From positions 6,471,501-6,535,500 of the forward strand of contig JAITYX010000030.1 in assembly GCA_021018815.1 (NCBI GenBank): DNA of 64,000 nucleotides, in the 5' to 3' direction. Position numbers and translations under genes: made by a program. Of this stretch, positions 34,561 to 47,176 are shown in pieces. How positions within the stretch are numbered: position 1 is the first letter of the stretch; every line of letters begins with the position of its first letter. The notes beneath the pieces were generated by a model, which saw nothing but the letters and a program-made list of their open reading frames with translations, did not search any database and was not told where the DNA came from. The stretch comes from Talinum fruticosum (taxonomy: Eukaryota > Streptophyta > Magnoliopsida > Caryophyllales > Talinaceae).

Positions 34561-37268
34561 TCAACGTCTACCATTTGGAACTTGCAATCTCATAAATTTT
34601 ATGTCCTCGATGAGACGATCTAAATCACACCATGATGACCCACCTTTTCCCACAGCTTGACGAGCCAACTTAGACAAGATATTAGCATTTTCTGAGAACT
34701 CATCCCTCCTCCTCTCCATAAGATCCCTCACCATAGACTCAATCACAACCCTATCACACTTGTCTTTCATGTCGACCCCAATCCTCCATATTTCTTCCAC
34801 GAACCGACTGATCACAAGTTGATCGATACCAATAGGCCAACATATCATGGGCACTCCCTCCATTACACTTTCCAAAGTTGAGTTCCACCCACTATGAGTC
34901 AAAAACCCACCGGTAGCCTGGTGGGCTAGGACCTCTTCTTGCGGAGCCCAGCTAACAATGAACCCCCTCTCCTTTGTGCCCTCCAAGACCTCTTGTGGGA
35001 CCTCTAACCCACCCTCATCGCCATCATCCAAACCTGCCACTGACCCAGGCCGCCTGACCCACAAGAATCGAACCCCACTGTTCACAAGCCCATGCCAAAA
35101 CTGCATGAGTTGTTCAATGGTAATGACAACAAGACTTCCAGTGCTAACAAACAACACAGATTTGGAAGGTTGGGCATCAAGCCATGCTAGGCAGCTCCGG
35201 TCCTCCGGCCACAGACTACTACTAGGGGTAGGGGAGGGTGATGACTCAAAATCAGGGTCAGGGTCAGGCTCGAGTTCAGCTTCAGCAAGTTGTAGCCTAG
35301 TCTTCACGTGCGAATGGAGGGGACCAATGTTGTACAAATTAGGGAACAAAGAATCCAGATGAGAAAGCAAAGGGCCTTCTAAATCACCAAAAGTGTTGAG
35401 TATATGGCCTTGAGCATTTGGCAATTGTCTCAATTCCCTGAGAACTAGTTGGTTGTAAGGTTCAGACATCTCATGAGCTTGGGCTCGGCAAATACCTGGA
35501 AGATCTCTTCGCCTTAGAGAGCTTTCAGTTCCCGGGATCTTGAGTACTTTTTCATCCAAGTCATCTCCTACAGCCACATATTCAATGGAAATTACTTTAG
35601 TAATTGGTTATTAATATGCTTGTAATAAATAATGAACATGATAGCTTTTGGTAGGTTTTAGGGTGGGCTGGTTGTGAATAAAATAAAATCAACCTTCCCC
35701 AATGGACCCTTTTTACGTAAATTGGATAAAAAATAATATTGTCATTTAGTTAAAGAATCATCTCCTCATTAAAATAATAGTGTTTTTTTTAACTTAAATG
35801 AAATTAAAAGAGGATTGGTAGAGATCCTCTCACCAAACACATTTGACAATGAGTTAAAAGATGGTTAGATTTTTCTATTGTATTTTAAATTTGAACAAAG
35901 TTATGTATTAGTTAAAATCAATTTTGAATGATAGAAATTGGAAAAATTTTATATTGTAACTTGAAATTTGAATAAATTGTTTTTTCAATGCCTTTAATTC
36001 TTTTTATTTGGACAAAAATTGACCGATATAAAAAAATTAAAGATCACTATTAAAATTTTTGTTTTTCGTTAAACCCTCCTTTATTAGAAGAACGAGTCAA
36101 TGACAAGGACATTATATGACTCTTTAATGAGCATTTTACTCATGTTATATATAATTCAATTGGTCTAATTTCAATATTTGCTCTACAAAAAAAAAAAAAA
36201 AATATTCATTACGAACAAAAAAACTGGTCATTTTAAATTTGGAAAAATCCCAGTAAAATTTTAAGATTTTTCAATACTAATCTTTGATCATTCTTTCCTT
36301 CCAAATTCCCCCCCAACAACAAATTTATGTGCATGATTTCTCTTACTTCAAATCAATAATATTTATAATCTCCACGATCAATAATAAGTTATAAATTTTC
36401 ACTAATGGTATAGTGAGATAAAAATATGGTCTTTAAAATAGAGTTTTAGTGATCCAATTAAATTAATCGATGACAATAAATCCATATATATACTTCTTAT
36501 TTAAGAAGTGAGTTTTTGCTGTTCAAAAATAAATATATTTTCAAATTTCAACAGTTAGAAACTCCTTTCACCTTCCATCCAAAAGGAAATACTCCTTTTC
36601 ATCCAAAAAATATATTTTATAGACTCAGCCAATATGTATATATATAGCAATTATTCTAAATATACTTAAAAATATACTAATTATACTCTTCCATATTTGT
36701 AGAAAAATTCAAATGGAAAGATTAAACTTGTATATTATACCTTGTTTAAAAGGCACATCCCCGGCGTCGACGAGTTTCGGAACCAAATAGCTGCTAATCC
36801 AAACACAGCAGGGGCTCAGCGTCGAGAAGTACACCACCGGAATCCCTAGTCTCATCGCCGCCTCTCCGGCCAACTGGAATATCCCGTCCGCGATGAGACA
36901 CGTCGGCGCCGGTGACTCTGCCGCCAGCTCCGGCAGTAGGCCGATTACCTCGGCCTCCACTGCGGCGACCATGGAGGCGACTTTCGCGGGGGCCGAGGCT
37001 CGTCGCCGGCGATTCCGTCGGAGACCACGGAGAAGCGGAAGTTAGGGTTCTGGCGGAAGCGGGCGGAGACGTTGTGAGAGAGGCGGCGGTGGACGAAGAG
37101 AGCGTTGATGAAGGTGACATGGATGCTGCTTTCGCCGTCGTCGGAGGAGAGAGAAAGGAGCTGAGCGAGCTTGAGGAAGCATTTGATGGGGCCTTGTAGA
37201 GGTAAGGGCAGTAGCAATACGTGAGGTTTTTTGGTTACTGGAAGATTAGCGTCTCTTTGACCGCCCAT
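34561..37268 (-). CDS. UGT709-type glycosyltransferase, copy B (one apparent frameshift)
   Basis: Exon 1 is 36741-37268 (start MGGQRDAN) and exon 2 is 34561-35567, separated by a 1173-bp phase-1 GT-AG intron; joined, the protein is about 511 residues, normal for a plant UGT. N-terminal acceptor-side motifs include KPHVLLLPLPLQGPIKCFLK; exon 2 has PGTESSLRRRDLPGICR, LNTFGDLEGPLLSHL, EDRSCLAWLDAQPSKSV and a 44-residue PSPG box at 34819-34950 ending in DQ. Cys of the usual HCGWNS is Ser, as in several UGT groups. The single defect is a C run at 36988-36992 one base short, shifting frame at about residue 93; because copy A shares it and the run is a homopolymer, an assembly error or an old shared mutation are both possible. 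UGT709 assignment rests on overall motif similarity. Confidence 0.85.
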
Positions 37269-37950
37269 TCTCTCTCGCTCTCAGTCCCCTTGCTTGCCCC
37301 CACAGTGCTGTGTTTCTGGGTGGAGCCTTGACATAGTAGCCAAACAAGGACTCCCTGCCTTACAAAAGAACACTTTTTTTTTAAAAAAAAAAACTAATAA
37401 AGGAGATGTAATCATCGTTGGGATAAGAATGGTTGAATTCTTTCTAAAAACATATTATTATAATCATGCAATTGTACAAATCACTGGTATACTTTGTGTT
37501 AATAATTGCATTACAATATTATAGATGTCGATTCACTCTATCAATTTTTAATGGGATGAAATCGATGGAATTCAAAAGTATTCAATCAATGTGGATTTGG
37601 TGAAGATTTGGATAAATAGATATAATGTAAACGATTATGACCTGTTCATTTTACTCGTTAAAAATTAGTTGTTAGATGTTATGAATTATTATGATTAATT
37701 ATTAACTATTACAATTAGTTGTTAGTTATTACGAATTGATATAGGGCGTTACTTTACTAGCGGTTATGATATATCACAATTAGATGTAAGATGTTATGAG
37801 ATATTTCAACTGCTACGAACCGTTATGAATTTTTTAAGATACTATTGGTGATATTATTTATTGTATATTTCATAATAACGAATATTGGAAACTATTTTTT
37901 TAATTAATTTAATTTTTATTCGAGACGAAATTTCATATACTTATTGCTAA
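37269..37950. other. Upstream region of UGT copy B
   Basis: Collinear with 25736-26550. Contains the 5' leader and promoter on the minus strand and the loose decamer repeat near 37660-37850. No other gene is seen. Confidence 0.6.
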
Positions 37951-39453
37951 TTGTATTTTATTTTATTTTATTTTTTGTAAGAAGTTAAAAGGTTTCTTTA
38001 CATAAATTACATTGCCCAAACAAGGTAATACAATCCTAAGAGGTCTTAAATCAAGAACCATCTTTTAGGAGGGGTCTCCCAATCCTTAACACTTAAAAAA
38101 CTCTTTACAATATTTGCTCTAATTTACTTTCTATCTCCTGTCTTGGTTTGGCAAACACATTGTTTCTTTCTTTGATGCAGAAGATTGCTGGATCCACATT
38201 TTCCTTTCTGAAGATATTCTCCATTTTATCTACCTACACTTGGTAGTCATACAAAATTAGTAAAATCTAAGCATATTTATGTCCCCATTTTTATAGCAAT
38301 TTTCTATACCAGTTCATAAAACCAATAGGTTTCCAATGGATTTTAAGGGAATTCCAAACCCTGTCTCTAATCTCATTAGCAGAGTTACACTTAAAGAAAA
38401 GATGTTTTCTTGTTTCAAACTGCTGATTGTAAATTCCACATTGCTCGAGTAATACCTAACATAAATCCGCTTAGTTTGCTTCTTGTAGGAGTCCGTTCGA
38501 GCATAAGAAGTCGAAAATTACCTTGAGTTTGTCTCGTATTCCCCCGTGCCACGTAAATTTATCCCATTTACCCTTTATGTTGTTTTGGCAAAGCCAAGCA
38601 TATCCCTTAACATGCTTGTCTTCACCCTGGATGGTAACTTCATTATCTTGATTCATGAAGGATTGTTGAAAACAAGCTCCTCAACTTGCATAATTTTTTC
38701 CAAGCACTAATAAACATCCGACCCTAGATTGGAGTTCGAAATAGATGATGTGGTAAATATGTATTCACTTAACTCATAGTTTGTCTTTTTAAAAGTTTAT
38801 AGCCAAATGTGTTTGACAATGAGAGACCTATTCCATACATTTATATTATTGATTCTCATGCCTCCTTGCCTTTGACTTTTATAAACATCAACCCGTGCTA
38901 CAAGTAGAGGTCTTTTACCATGCTTAGTGGACTGCCACAAAAACTTATAGCAAAATTGCTCAACTTTTTAAATGATTACTTAGGGAAGAATAAAAATGGA
39001 ACCCCAAGCGGGAGATATTGCTCATGAGAACTAAATTAATCAATATCTTCTTTGCACCATATGACATGTTCTTACTTCTCCATACCTAAATTTTCTTGGT
39101 CATTTTATCTACTAAGATTTGGTAGTCTATTACGAGATAGTCTAAAGGAAGAAATTAGGATTCCATGGTATTTGAATGGTATGTGAGCTTCCTCAAAACC
39201 CGATAATGCCATTAAAGCTACTTTTTGTTAGGTGAAGACACCAGCCATAATGATTTGGGATTTGATCTCATTTATATGCTTTGCATCTAGGATGAAACAT
39301 TGAATTCCTGTTGTAAGCTAGTAGCTTTGAGCGAGTCTAGAAAAGTATTCGAGTAACCGAGCATAAAGATAAAAGAGGAGAGGGGATCTCTTTGTCTTAA
39401 GCCTCTTCCTCCTTTGAAATGGTCATAAGTTCCTCCATACTCAAAGGAGGCAG
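37951..39453 (-). pseudogene. L1-type LINE 3' fragment in unit B
   Basis: The uninterrupted counterpart of the unit A LINE. Minus-strand reading from 39453 gives GGTYDHFKGGRGLRQRDPLS and FIFMLGYSN (reverse transcriptase), then zf-RVT-like pieces, and ends in a T-rich stretch on the plus strand (the A tail) near 37951-37975. About 110 bp carrying the A-D-D active site, present in unit A, is deleted near 39270. Stops and shifts are frequent. Confidence 0.8.
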
Positions 39454-41986
39454 TGTTGAGGTTATGGAGCCTCATGGGTTTTGGACTCGAGAAATTGCCA
39501 ACTTTGAGGTGGCACGACCAAGGCAGAGCAAGGAAAACAGGACAACAAAGAGGAAGAAGCAAACAGCGAGCATGGCATGGCCATAACCGGGCCAAGTCCC
39601 CGGCACGACCGTGCTAGGCGCTTCTTGGCCCTAACGGTTAGTTTTCGTCCATTTTTGTGCATTTTTCTTGTCTTTAATTAAGACGTTTGAGTATATAATT
39701 GCTTGTAGACCTCAATTGTTGGTTGTAGCAGCAAGTATAACAAGTGTAAAGCAACCTCTTGTAGAGCTACAAAATCTTGTGCAATTATTCGTGGTTTTTT
39801 CGCAGTTTGGGTTTTCCACATAAAGTTATTATGTCTCGATTTCAATATTTTCCTCTTTGTTTCTTTTATTATTGTTTGTAAGTGTGACTTTGATCCTAAA
39901 AATTTGTATCATAGTGAGAGTTCTAGTAGGAGTTTACATCAAACAATGGAATGAGGAAAGGTGAATATTGATTTGTTCGATGGTAAAGATTTTGCGTTTT
40001 GGAATATGCATATATAGGACCTGTTGTTTCAGAATGATTTGTATCTACCCTGGGTAAAGAAACTAGCAACCATAGAGTAAAAGGATTAGGGTATCCTTGA
40101 TCAACAAGCATTGTGTATGGTGAGATTAACGTTGGTAAGGAACGTCACCTTCAACGTGATGGATAAAAAGATGACGAAGGATTTACTTGAAGCCTTATCT
40201 AATATGTATGAGAAGTCTTCCGTCATGAACAAGGTATATTTGATGCGTCGTTTGTTTGATCTTAATATGGTTGATTCCATTAGTGCAACTATTCATATTA
40301 ATGATTATAATATGGTAATGTCAAAACTTGCTTTGGTGAAAATCAATTTTGATGATGAAGTTAAGGCCTTAATTTTATTATCCTCCTTTTTTGAGTCTTG
40401 GGACACTATTGTATCTGCTATGAGTAGTACTAGAGGGTCTAATGCACTTAAATCATTCAAATTTCATGATGTAATCTTGAGCTAAAGTATTCACTAGAAA
40501 GATTTAGTAGCTTCATCGGGGAGTGCATTGAATGTTAGAGGAAAGGGGAAACATGAAAATCAAAACAAGTTTAGAGGCTAGTCAAAGTCCAAAGTAAAGG
40601 GTAGGTCTCAAAACCAGAGAGAGGTTGTGTGTTGGGACTGTGGTGAGAATGGACATTTTAAGAGAAATCATCCTAAAATCAATTATGACCGAGATTCAAT
40701 GAATTTTGTTGAAAATATAAGTGATGCTCTTATTTTGAGTATTGAAAGTCCTATTACGTATTCGATAGTTTATTTGGGGGCATCGTTTCATTCCTCAACT
40801 AGAAGATATTTATTTCACAACTTTGTCAGTAGAAATGTTGGCAAGGTGTATCTTGTTAATGACAAAAGTTTGGAGACACTAGGGAGAGGGCATGTAAACA
40901 TTAAGACCTCTAGTGAGGGGTTTTGGAAATTGCTAGATGTTCGATTTATTCCGAGTTTGGCAAAAAATTGATTTACGTGAGTCAATTAGATGAAACGGGT
41001 TACTTACTTAATTTAGCAATGGGGGTTGGAAAATTATGAAAGGGTCATTAGTTGTGGCTAAGGGTATGAAGTCCGGGTCGTCGTACTCTACCCACGGAGC
41101 ACCTATTTAATTGCTAATGTTGCGGACAATTCTTCTAGTGGGAGTACACGACATAATAGACTAGGTCACATGAGTAAGATGTTTCGATAACGTGATGTTG
41201 TGTTTGATGAATTTGTGTTGTACAAGGACAGGGGTTCTATTGATAGAGAGACAATGGGAGCTGGTAAGGGTGATGGAAAATTTGTTGAGATTTCTATGAC
41301 ATGTAGGAAATCTAAGGCCAAGGATGGGCATGCAAAGGGGTCACCTGGTTGCTCCACAAGTTAAAGTATAAGAACTATTTATATTTAGAAGGTCATCAAG
41401 GTCAACAAAAGATGATTGATCCGAGTGGTAGCTTGTTTGAATAATGGTGGTTTGGGACTTAAGATGATTTTGGGTAGTAAGAAGCCAACGAACATGCCAG
41501 CCTAAGAAATTGGTGTTGGGTTGTTAAGGTTGTGTAAAACCTCAATCGGTCTCTCTTGCTGATGATGAGATCATGTTCATGTACTAGATGGGTGTGTGGC
41601 GACAAGGAAGTTGAGCCATTAATGTCCAATTGGGAGATTTTTTGGGTTGTGGAGCCTAATGGATTTTGGGCTTGAGAACTCGCCAATTACGAGGTGGCAC
41701 GACCAAGCCGGAGCAAGGAAAATAATGTAGCAAAGAGGAAGAAGGAAATAGTAGCATGGCACGACAATAACCATGCTAAGTCCCTAGCATGATCATGCCG
41801 GACACTTTTTGGTCCCGACGATTAGTTTTCGTCCGTTTTTGTGCATTTTTTCTTTGTTTAATTTGGGGTTTGGCTATAATTGCTTGTAAACCTCCACCGT
41901 TGGTTGTAACAGCAAGTATAACAAGTGTAAAGCAACTTCTTGTAAAGCTACCAAATCTAGTGCAATTATTCATAGTTTTTCCAAAA
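39454..41986 (+). mobile_element. Copia element in and beyond unit B, both LTRs present, 3' LTR truncated
   Basis: The 5' LTR 39454 to about 39901 (TGTTGAGG to CCTAAAA) is followed by a decayed Met-tRNA primer-binding site (TTTGTATCATAGTGAGAG). A polypurine tract (AATTGGGAGATT, 41628-41639) precedes a 3' LTR copy from about 41639 that stops near 41986, short of its end. The internal region is only about 1.7 kb: gag, the protease start and a GAG-pre-integrase scrap (RLGHMSKM near 41160) remain, and integrase, RT and RNase H are missing. Confidence 0.85.
40111..40971 (+). pseudogene. Copia gag-protease remnant
   Basis: Two open pieces. The first (40111-40485) is a UBN2-type gag segment with LLEALSNMYEKSSVMNKVYL and HINDYNMVMSKL. 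The second (from about 40627) has the zinc knuckle CWDCGENGHFKRNHP, in which the last Cys of CCHC is replaced by His, followed by a retropepsin start in which the usual DSGAS reads YLGASFHSS, so the catalytic Asp is gone. A frame break lies at 40485. It would normally encode capsid and protease of the element. Confidence 0.85.
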
Positions 41987-42375
41987 TTGTTAGAATCGGG
42001 ATCTTCGTAAGAATCAATCGAGGGTGGTTAGAATCGAAATCGTAGAGTCAAATCGAGTATCGTAGTTCTAATATTTGTTTCTAATAGTGAAATTTTTTGT
42101 AGAATAAAAATCTTAACAAACATTCATAAAGATTTATTGAAATCCAATTCAATTATACTTTATCAAAAATTTTGTTTCAAAGCATACTATTGTGAAGAAT
42201 TCTATAATAAAATTATGTGCCATTAGTTTATGAAATTTATTTAGAATCATAGCACGGGTCGTAAAATCATATTATAATCCTACCATAGATTTTTCGAACC
42301 GACTTAAGATCAAGCGCCTGCGGTTTCTCATGGAAAAGCTTGATTCTCTATGGGTAAAATGAATCCACGAGTGTC
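41987..42375. other. Unassigned AT-rich DNA
   Basis: Nothing recognisable lies between the truncated copia LTR and the next MITE. Confidence 0.5.
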
Positions 42376-42983
42376 TAGGGGTAAGCACTACTGAGTACTC
42401 GATTTTTTTTTTTTTTTTTGTGAATCCGAGTCCGGACTCGGTTGGAACTAGGTCCAAGATCGGTTACCCGGTTGTATCACAATTTTCTTTTTTTTTTTTA
42501 ACAACTCTATTTTTTAAAAAATTTCTTTAATTTAAAATTTTTCTGACTTTATGTTTTTAAATTTTTTAGAATTTTTTTTACTATGATCATCTAATATTTT
42601 CAACTTTTTTGGCATATGATTATCCAATATTTTTAATTTTTTGGCCGAAGAGGGGGTAGTGAGTGAGAGTAGAGAAAGAGACTTGAGAAGTGAGAACAAT
42701 GAGGATTATAGAGGATGACTGAGGGGGATTGAAAAGTTAAAATCTATTAAGTAAAGTTTTCTCTAAGAAGAGGATATTGTATTTTTATGCATAATATATT
42801 TTCTTTTTTAAAAAATATGGATCGGCAACGGGTTTGGGTCCGAGTCCAAACTTTTAATATCAGGTCCTGGGCCTGGTTCCAATCGGTCTCGAACCCAGTT
42901 GAACCGAGTCCGAGTCCGGACCTACCGGGTCCAAATCGGGTCCGGGTGCTGGGACCGGGTACTCGGTTTTGTGCTCACGCCTA
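42376..42983. mobile_element. Second hAT-like MITE
   Basis: The left end is TAGGGGTAAGCAC and the right end, reverse-complemented, is TAGGCGTGAGCAC, close to plant hAT termini. Inside are inverted GGGTCCGAGTCCG-type phrases near 42425 and 42830-42960. Flanks CGAGTGTC and ACAGTATC match at 5 of 8, so the target duplication is decayed or my limits are off by a little. No coding capacity. Confidence 0.65.
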
Positions 42984-43368
42984 ACAGTATCTATATAAAA
43001 GGTAATCAGTGGAGTACAATGGATTACAAGCAAGATTCCAGTTGGTACTTCAAGAAATTGCCGAAATTGAGAAGCTTACTCCCACATTGGTATAATGTAC
43101 AACATAACCAATGGATAATGTTCGATAATGGAAAATTCGGTATGAGTAAAGCTTATCGGGCTATTCAAGTGTTACCTCGGGGAGTTCAATGGTGGAGTTT
43201 AGCCTAGTACAAGAACAATATACCAAAGCATTCTTTTTTCCTCTGGATGGTACCGAAAAGAAGACTACTAACAAAAGATAGATTGGATAAATGGACATCC
43301 CTAGTAGACACAAAGTGTGTCTTCCGTGATTAGGAGGAGAACTTTGGTCATCTCTTTATGCGAGTTGC
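42984..43368 (+). pseudogene. LINE ORF2 C-terminal (zf-RVT) fragment
   Basis: Plus-strand reading gives SSWYFKKLPKLRSLLPHW, FGMSKAYRAIQ, NNIPKHSFFLWMVPKRR and LTKDRLDKW, then a Cys/His portion EENFGHLFM, in the order of the zinc-binding region at the end of plant LINE reverse transcriptases. It stops at 43368 exactly where the CACTA terminus begins, so it was the CACTA target. The continuation is not found downstream. Confidence 0.8.
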
Positions 43369-44030
43369 CACTACCACAAAAATGACTTTTAACAACTTGC
43401 CTTTAACAATGATTATAAATAAAACCATTATAAAAAATAAGGCGATGACATTTTTGTAAATAAGTGGTCTTTTAATACACATATTATTACGGTTTTTAAT
43501 TGAACCGTCATAATAGGTGGATACGTCCATTTTTAACTATGGTTCAGTGAAAGAATCATAGTAATATATATTCTATTATTACGATTATTTCATTGAACCG
43601 TAATCAAAAGTTTGTCAACAAACAAAAAAAACCACGAGCAGTTCTTGTTTTTCCACCTTCATTCTATGCTCTATACTCTCTTACTCTCGCTCTCCACTTG
43701 TTCCTGTCTCTCTACTCTTTGCTATCTCCTCGTCATTGTCGGTACTCTCTCCTAGTCATCGTTGCTACTATGCTCGTTGCTCTACTCTTGTTTCTCGCTC
43801 TTGCCACTCGTTGTCATCATTGTTGCTCCCTATCATCCACTCTCGTTGTCATCTCTCCGACCGAGTATGCAATTTTTCTCTACTTCTCTTATTTTTTACT
43901 TTCATTGATTTTATTCCGTATTTTAGGGTTTCACTACTTTATTGTCCTCGCTCACTCTCTCTCGTAGTTTAGGGTTTAGTTTTTGAGAAATTGGAAAGTA
44001 AGGTTTAGGGTTTTCAACGAGTAGCATGTC

Positions 44031-47000
44031 TGTAACGCCCTCAACCCATAATCACCGGTTTTTAGACTAAACAAGCCGCTAGCCGATGGTTAGCGCAGCG
44101 GAAAGGAAGGTCGGGAGTCGTTACCGCCGCCCTTGTCCGTGAACAGGGCAAGGCTTGGTTCGATAAGGTTAAGAATGTAAATCTAACTTAAGGATAGGCA
44201 ATTAATAAAAGGTACAACTGAAACTTATGAATATTTACAAACTGTAGTAACAACATGACTCTTGATTGACGGACAACGTTCTTAATCACTAAATCAACCA
44301 ACGAGTCCTATCTGCGAGCCGCTACATCCGAATATGCACATCTTGGTACTTCTGAAAATTTCCTAAAACAAAACAAGGAAATATTTTTGCAAAGTGAGTC
44401 GAAACTTAATACGCTCATTATTATGCGAGTAAAATATAAGTTAGAAAGCTTGGGGTTGAGCACGTGCATTTCAATTCATTTTATAAATGAGGGAGAGAGA
44501 ATAACTTAAAATGATTGCTAATTGATTATCTGTGTGGTTACCCTTGCAATCATCGGGTTTCCCTAAATGTGTACACACCGGACCGATCGGGAAGTCCGGT
44601 TGGTGCGGCACGATTACGGTGTGCCGACTTTGAGCAATGGTGAAGTATCAATGGGCGGATCCACTTTTATATGGCAAATATTGTTGGCAAATGATTCTTT
44701 GTTGGTTGTTAATGGCGGCCATATCCACCCTTGATTTTTGAATGAAAACTTTAAAGGCATAACCGATGAACGTACTCGATGGTGTTGATGTTACCCTTAC
44801 TTTTGTACAGGACTCGAACGAACGTTGATGATGGCCTTTAAATAGGGTAAATATCAACAATGAGAATTACCTTGCTTGTCTAAATAATGCTAGTTGACAA
44901 GATTTACACTTATGTACTTAATTTGTTTATGCCTTATATTATTATGATTTATGTACTAAGTCTTTCATTCATGAATGTAAATAGTTTTTAATATGAATTA
45001 TTTTATAGGGTCTAAACATGCATTCTAACCTTCTTAGTTTATGTATTAACTAATTTTACAAGTTATTTATTATTAATCTAAATATGCATTATTTACTATG
45101 TGATTACTAGTTTATGTACCAATTTTATTAAATATGCATTAAGTTTTAGTCATTTAAACATGCACTCATGCACTATTTTCATGTTATTACTAGTTTATTT
45201 ACTAATTTCATTACGCATGCTTTAGGAATTAGTTAGTCATCTTAAGTTTATAGTTAGGTCAATATTTTGTTTATCATTAAACATGCACATAATACCTAAT
45301 TAATCTTTGGTATATCATTTTCTTATGAACTAATGTTGTTACTCATGCATTAACATGCTACTTATTTTTACTTAACCTGCATGTGAAAGTTTAACTGTTC
45401 ATTATAACTAATTTAAACATGAATTCCTTTTTATAATGAACTAATTTATCCTTATTATACTATTTTTATTCTTTCTAAAATTATTTAATCACAAAGGTTA
45501 TTTAAACTAAAACATGCATGCATACTTAAATTTTTCTTTTTTTTACTAATCTTGATTATACTTTACGTAAATTTCAGATTTTATCTAAGTCATTTAATTT
45601 AAATACTAAATTAGGTTAATATAATCTTTAGGGTAAGGGTTTTTACCTAAGGAAGTGAATAGAAGCAAGGATGGTGGTTGTTGGTGGAATATGGTGGCGG
45701 CGGGTGGTGCTCTAGTGATTGGCGGTCTGCTCGGTGCTCGGTGGTGGCTCTTGGCGGCAGTGGCGAGGGTAGTGGGTGGTGGTGGTTTGGTTTTTTTGAG
45801 AAGAAGAGACTTTAGGGCATAAAGGAGAGAGAGAGAGAGAGAGAGAGCTTGGGCGGCTATGGTGGCGGCAATGGTGGCTGCAGTTAGAATCTGCAGGTAG
45901 AGGAGGTCCGGTCGTCGCCGGTGGTCGGATGGTGGCTGGTCGTGGGTGGTGGAAGAAAGGAAGGTTTGTTTGGTGGTTTAATGTGTTTGGAGGTTTTGGA
46001 GTTTTGGTTATTTTTGGATGTTTGGTGGGCGGTGGTAGGCCGGTGATTGGTGGTCGGCGGCGTTAGAGGGGCTTGGTCGCCGGAGTGATACTGACCGGAG
46101 CTTTTAGGGGGTGGCCGGAGGTGAGAGGGAGAGTATATAAAGATGAGAAGTGGTGGTGGAAAGTTGGTGAACATGGTGGTTTTGGAGGCGGTTTTCCAGC
46201 GAATCGGGTAGTCGGAAGGATGGTCGGAAGGATGCTTTTGGTTCGAGTGCAATGTGGTGAAGATTTATGGTCGGTGGTGGTTGGCTGAAGAGGTCGGTGG
46301 TTGGTTGTGGAACCGAACGGAGTTGGGTCGATGGCCGAGTGCGGGAGAAGAGAGAAAATTGCATAAACCAGTTTTGGGCCCAAATTTTTTGATAATTAAG
46401 CCTTTTTATACTAGATTTCAAGGGTTACCTGCATGGTTTTGTTGTCATTAGCTGAGTTTAGGGTTGCCAAATGTAGCAATGCATTTGTAATGGGTGATTT
46501 GTCAATTAATCAAGAGTGCTTAGTGTTATTTAGGGTGTCAACCCCTTATTTGACCCTAAAACACATCTAATTCCACTAATATTTTTATTATTTATTTTAT
46601 TATCATTAATATTATCAGCTTCCTTATTATTTATTATTATTATTATTGTTATTTTTATTATAATTATTTTTATTAATATTATTGTTAATTATTAAGATTA
46701 TTACTTATTTTTATCCTATTATTTAGCATTTGTATTACAATTAGGTTATTCTTATTAGTAAGGCTAGTGTTTATATGAGATGTTGATTTAGTTTGTACTT
46801 TAAGGCGTGCTAGCTAGATATGTATGCATATATTTATATGTATATATATGTGTATGTATTTTTATATATATAAGTATATTTATAAAAATTAGATTTATAT
46901 TAAATATTTAGGATTGAAGGAATTGGGCATAAATTATGTGAACATAAGCATAAATAATATTTTGGGAGTTGATACTTGATGAATTATATTGTAAATATTA

Positions 47001-47164
47001 GCCATCCATCGTCGCCGTTTACGTTTGGGTCCTGCAAAATAATTTCGATACATACATATATATATATATAATATGACATGAAAATTCTTTGGAATTGAAA
47101 TGTACGTGCTCATTATTATTAATGGGTTATGTTAATATGTTATATTTAGGGACGGGTTGTTACA
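44031..47164 (-). repeat. 3' LTR of the Ty3-type element (left copy)
   Basis: On the plus strand it starts TGTAACGCCC and ends GGGTTGTTACA. Near 45650-46350 it holds a GC-rich block and a (GA)n run near 45829-45847. A 70-codon minus-strand open frame (44648-44860) recurs with one residue changed in the other LTR. Confidence 0.9.
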
Positions 47165-47176
47165 GTCCTTCCCCTT
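47165..47176 (-). other. Polypurine tract of the Ty3-type element
   Basis: On the minus strand AAGGGGAAGGAC lies directly before the TGTAAC start of the 3' LTR. Confidence 0.8.

Larger units (their letters stand above)
34254..40600. repeat. Tandem duplication unit B
   Basis: Same order as unit A: UGT gene, its upstream region, LINE 3' fragment, copia LTR and gag. The right limit is estimated at about 40600 because the copia sequence in unit A stops at the position equivalent to it, while here the copia continues to its 3' LTR. Units differ by scattered substitutions and small indels, and unit B has lost about 110 bp of the LINE, including its RT active-site region near 39270. Confidence 0.9.

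Noticed and set aside
43674..43972. Leu/Ser-rich open frames after the CACTA terminus as a membrane protein
   Set aside because: They come from CTCTCT-type low-complexity leader sequence within the transposon.
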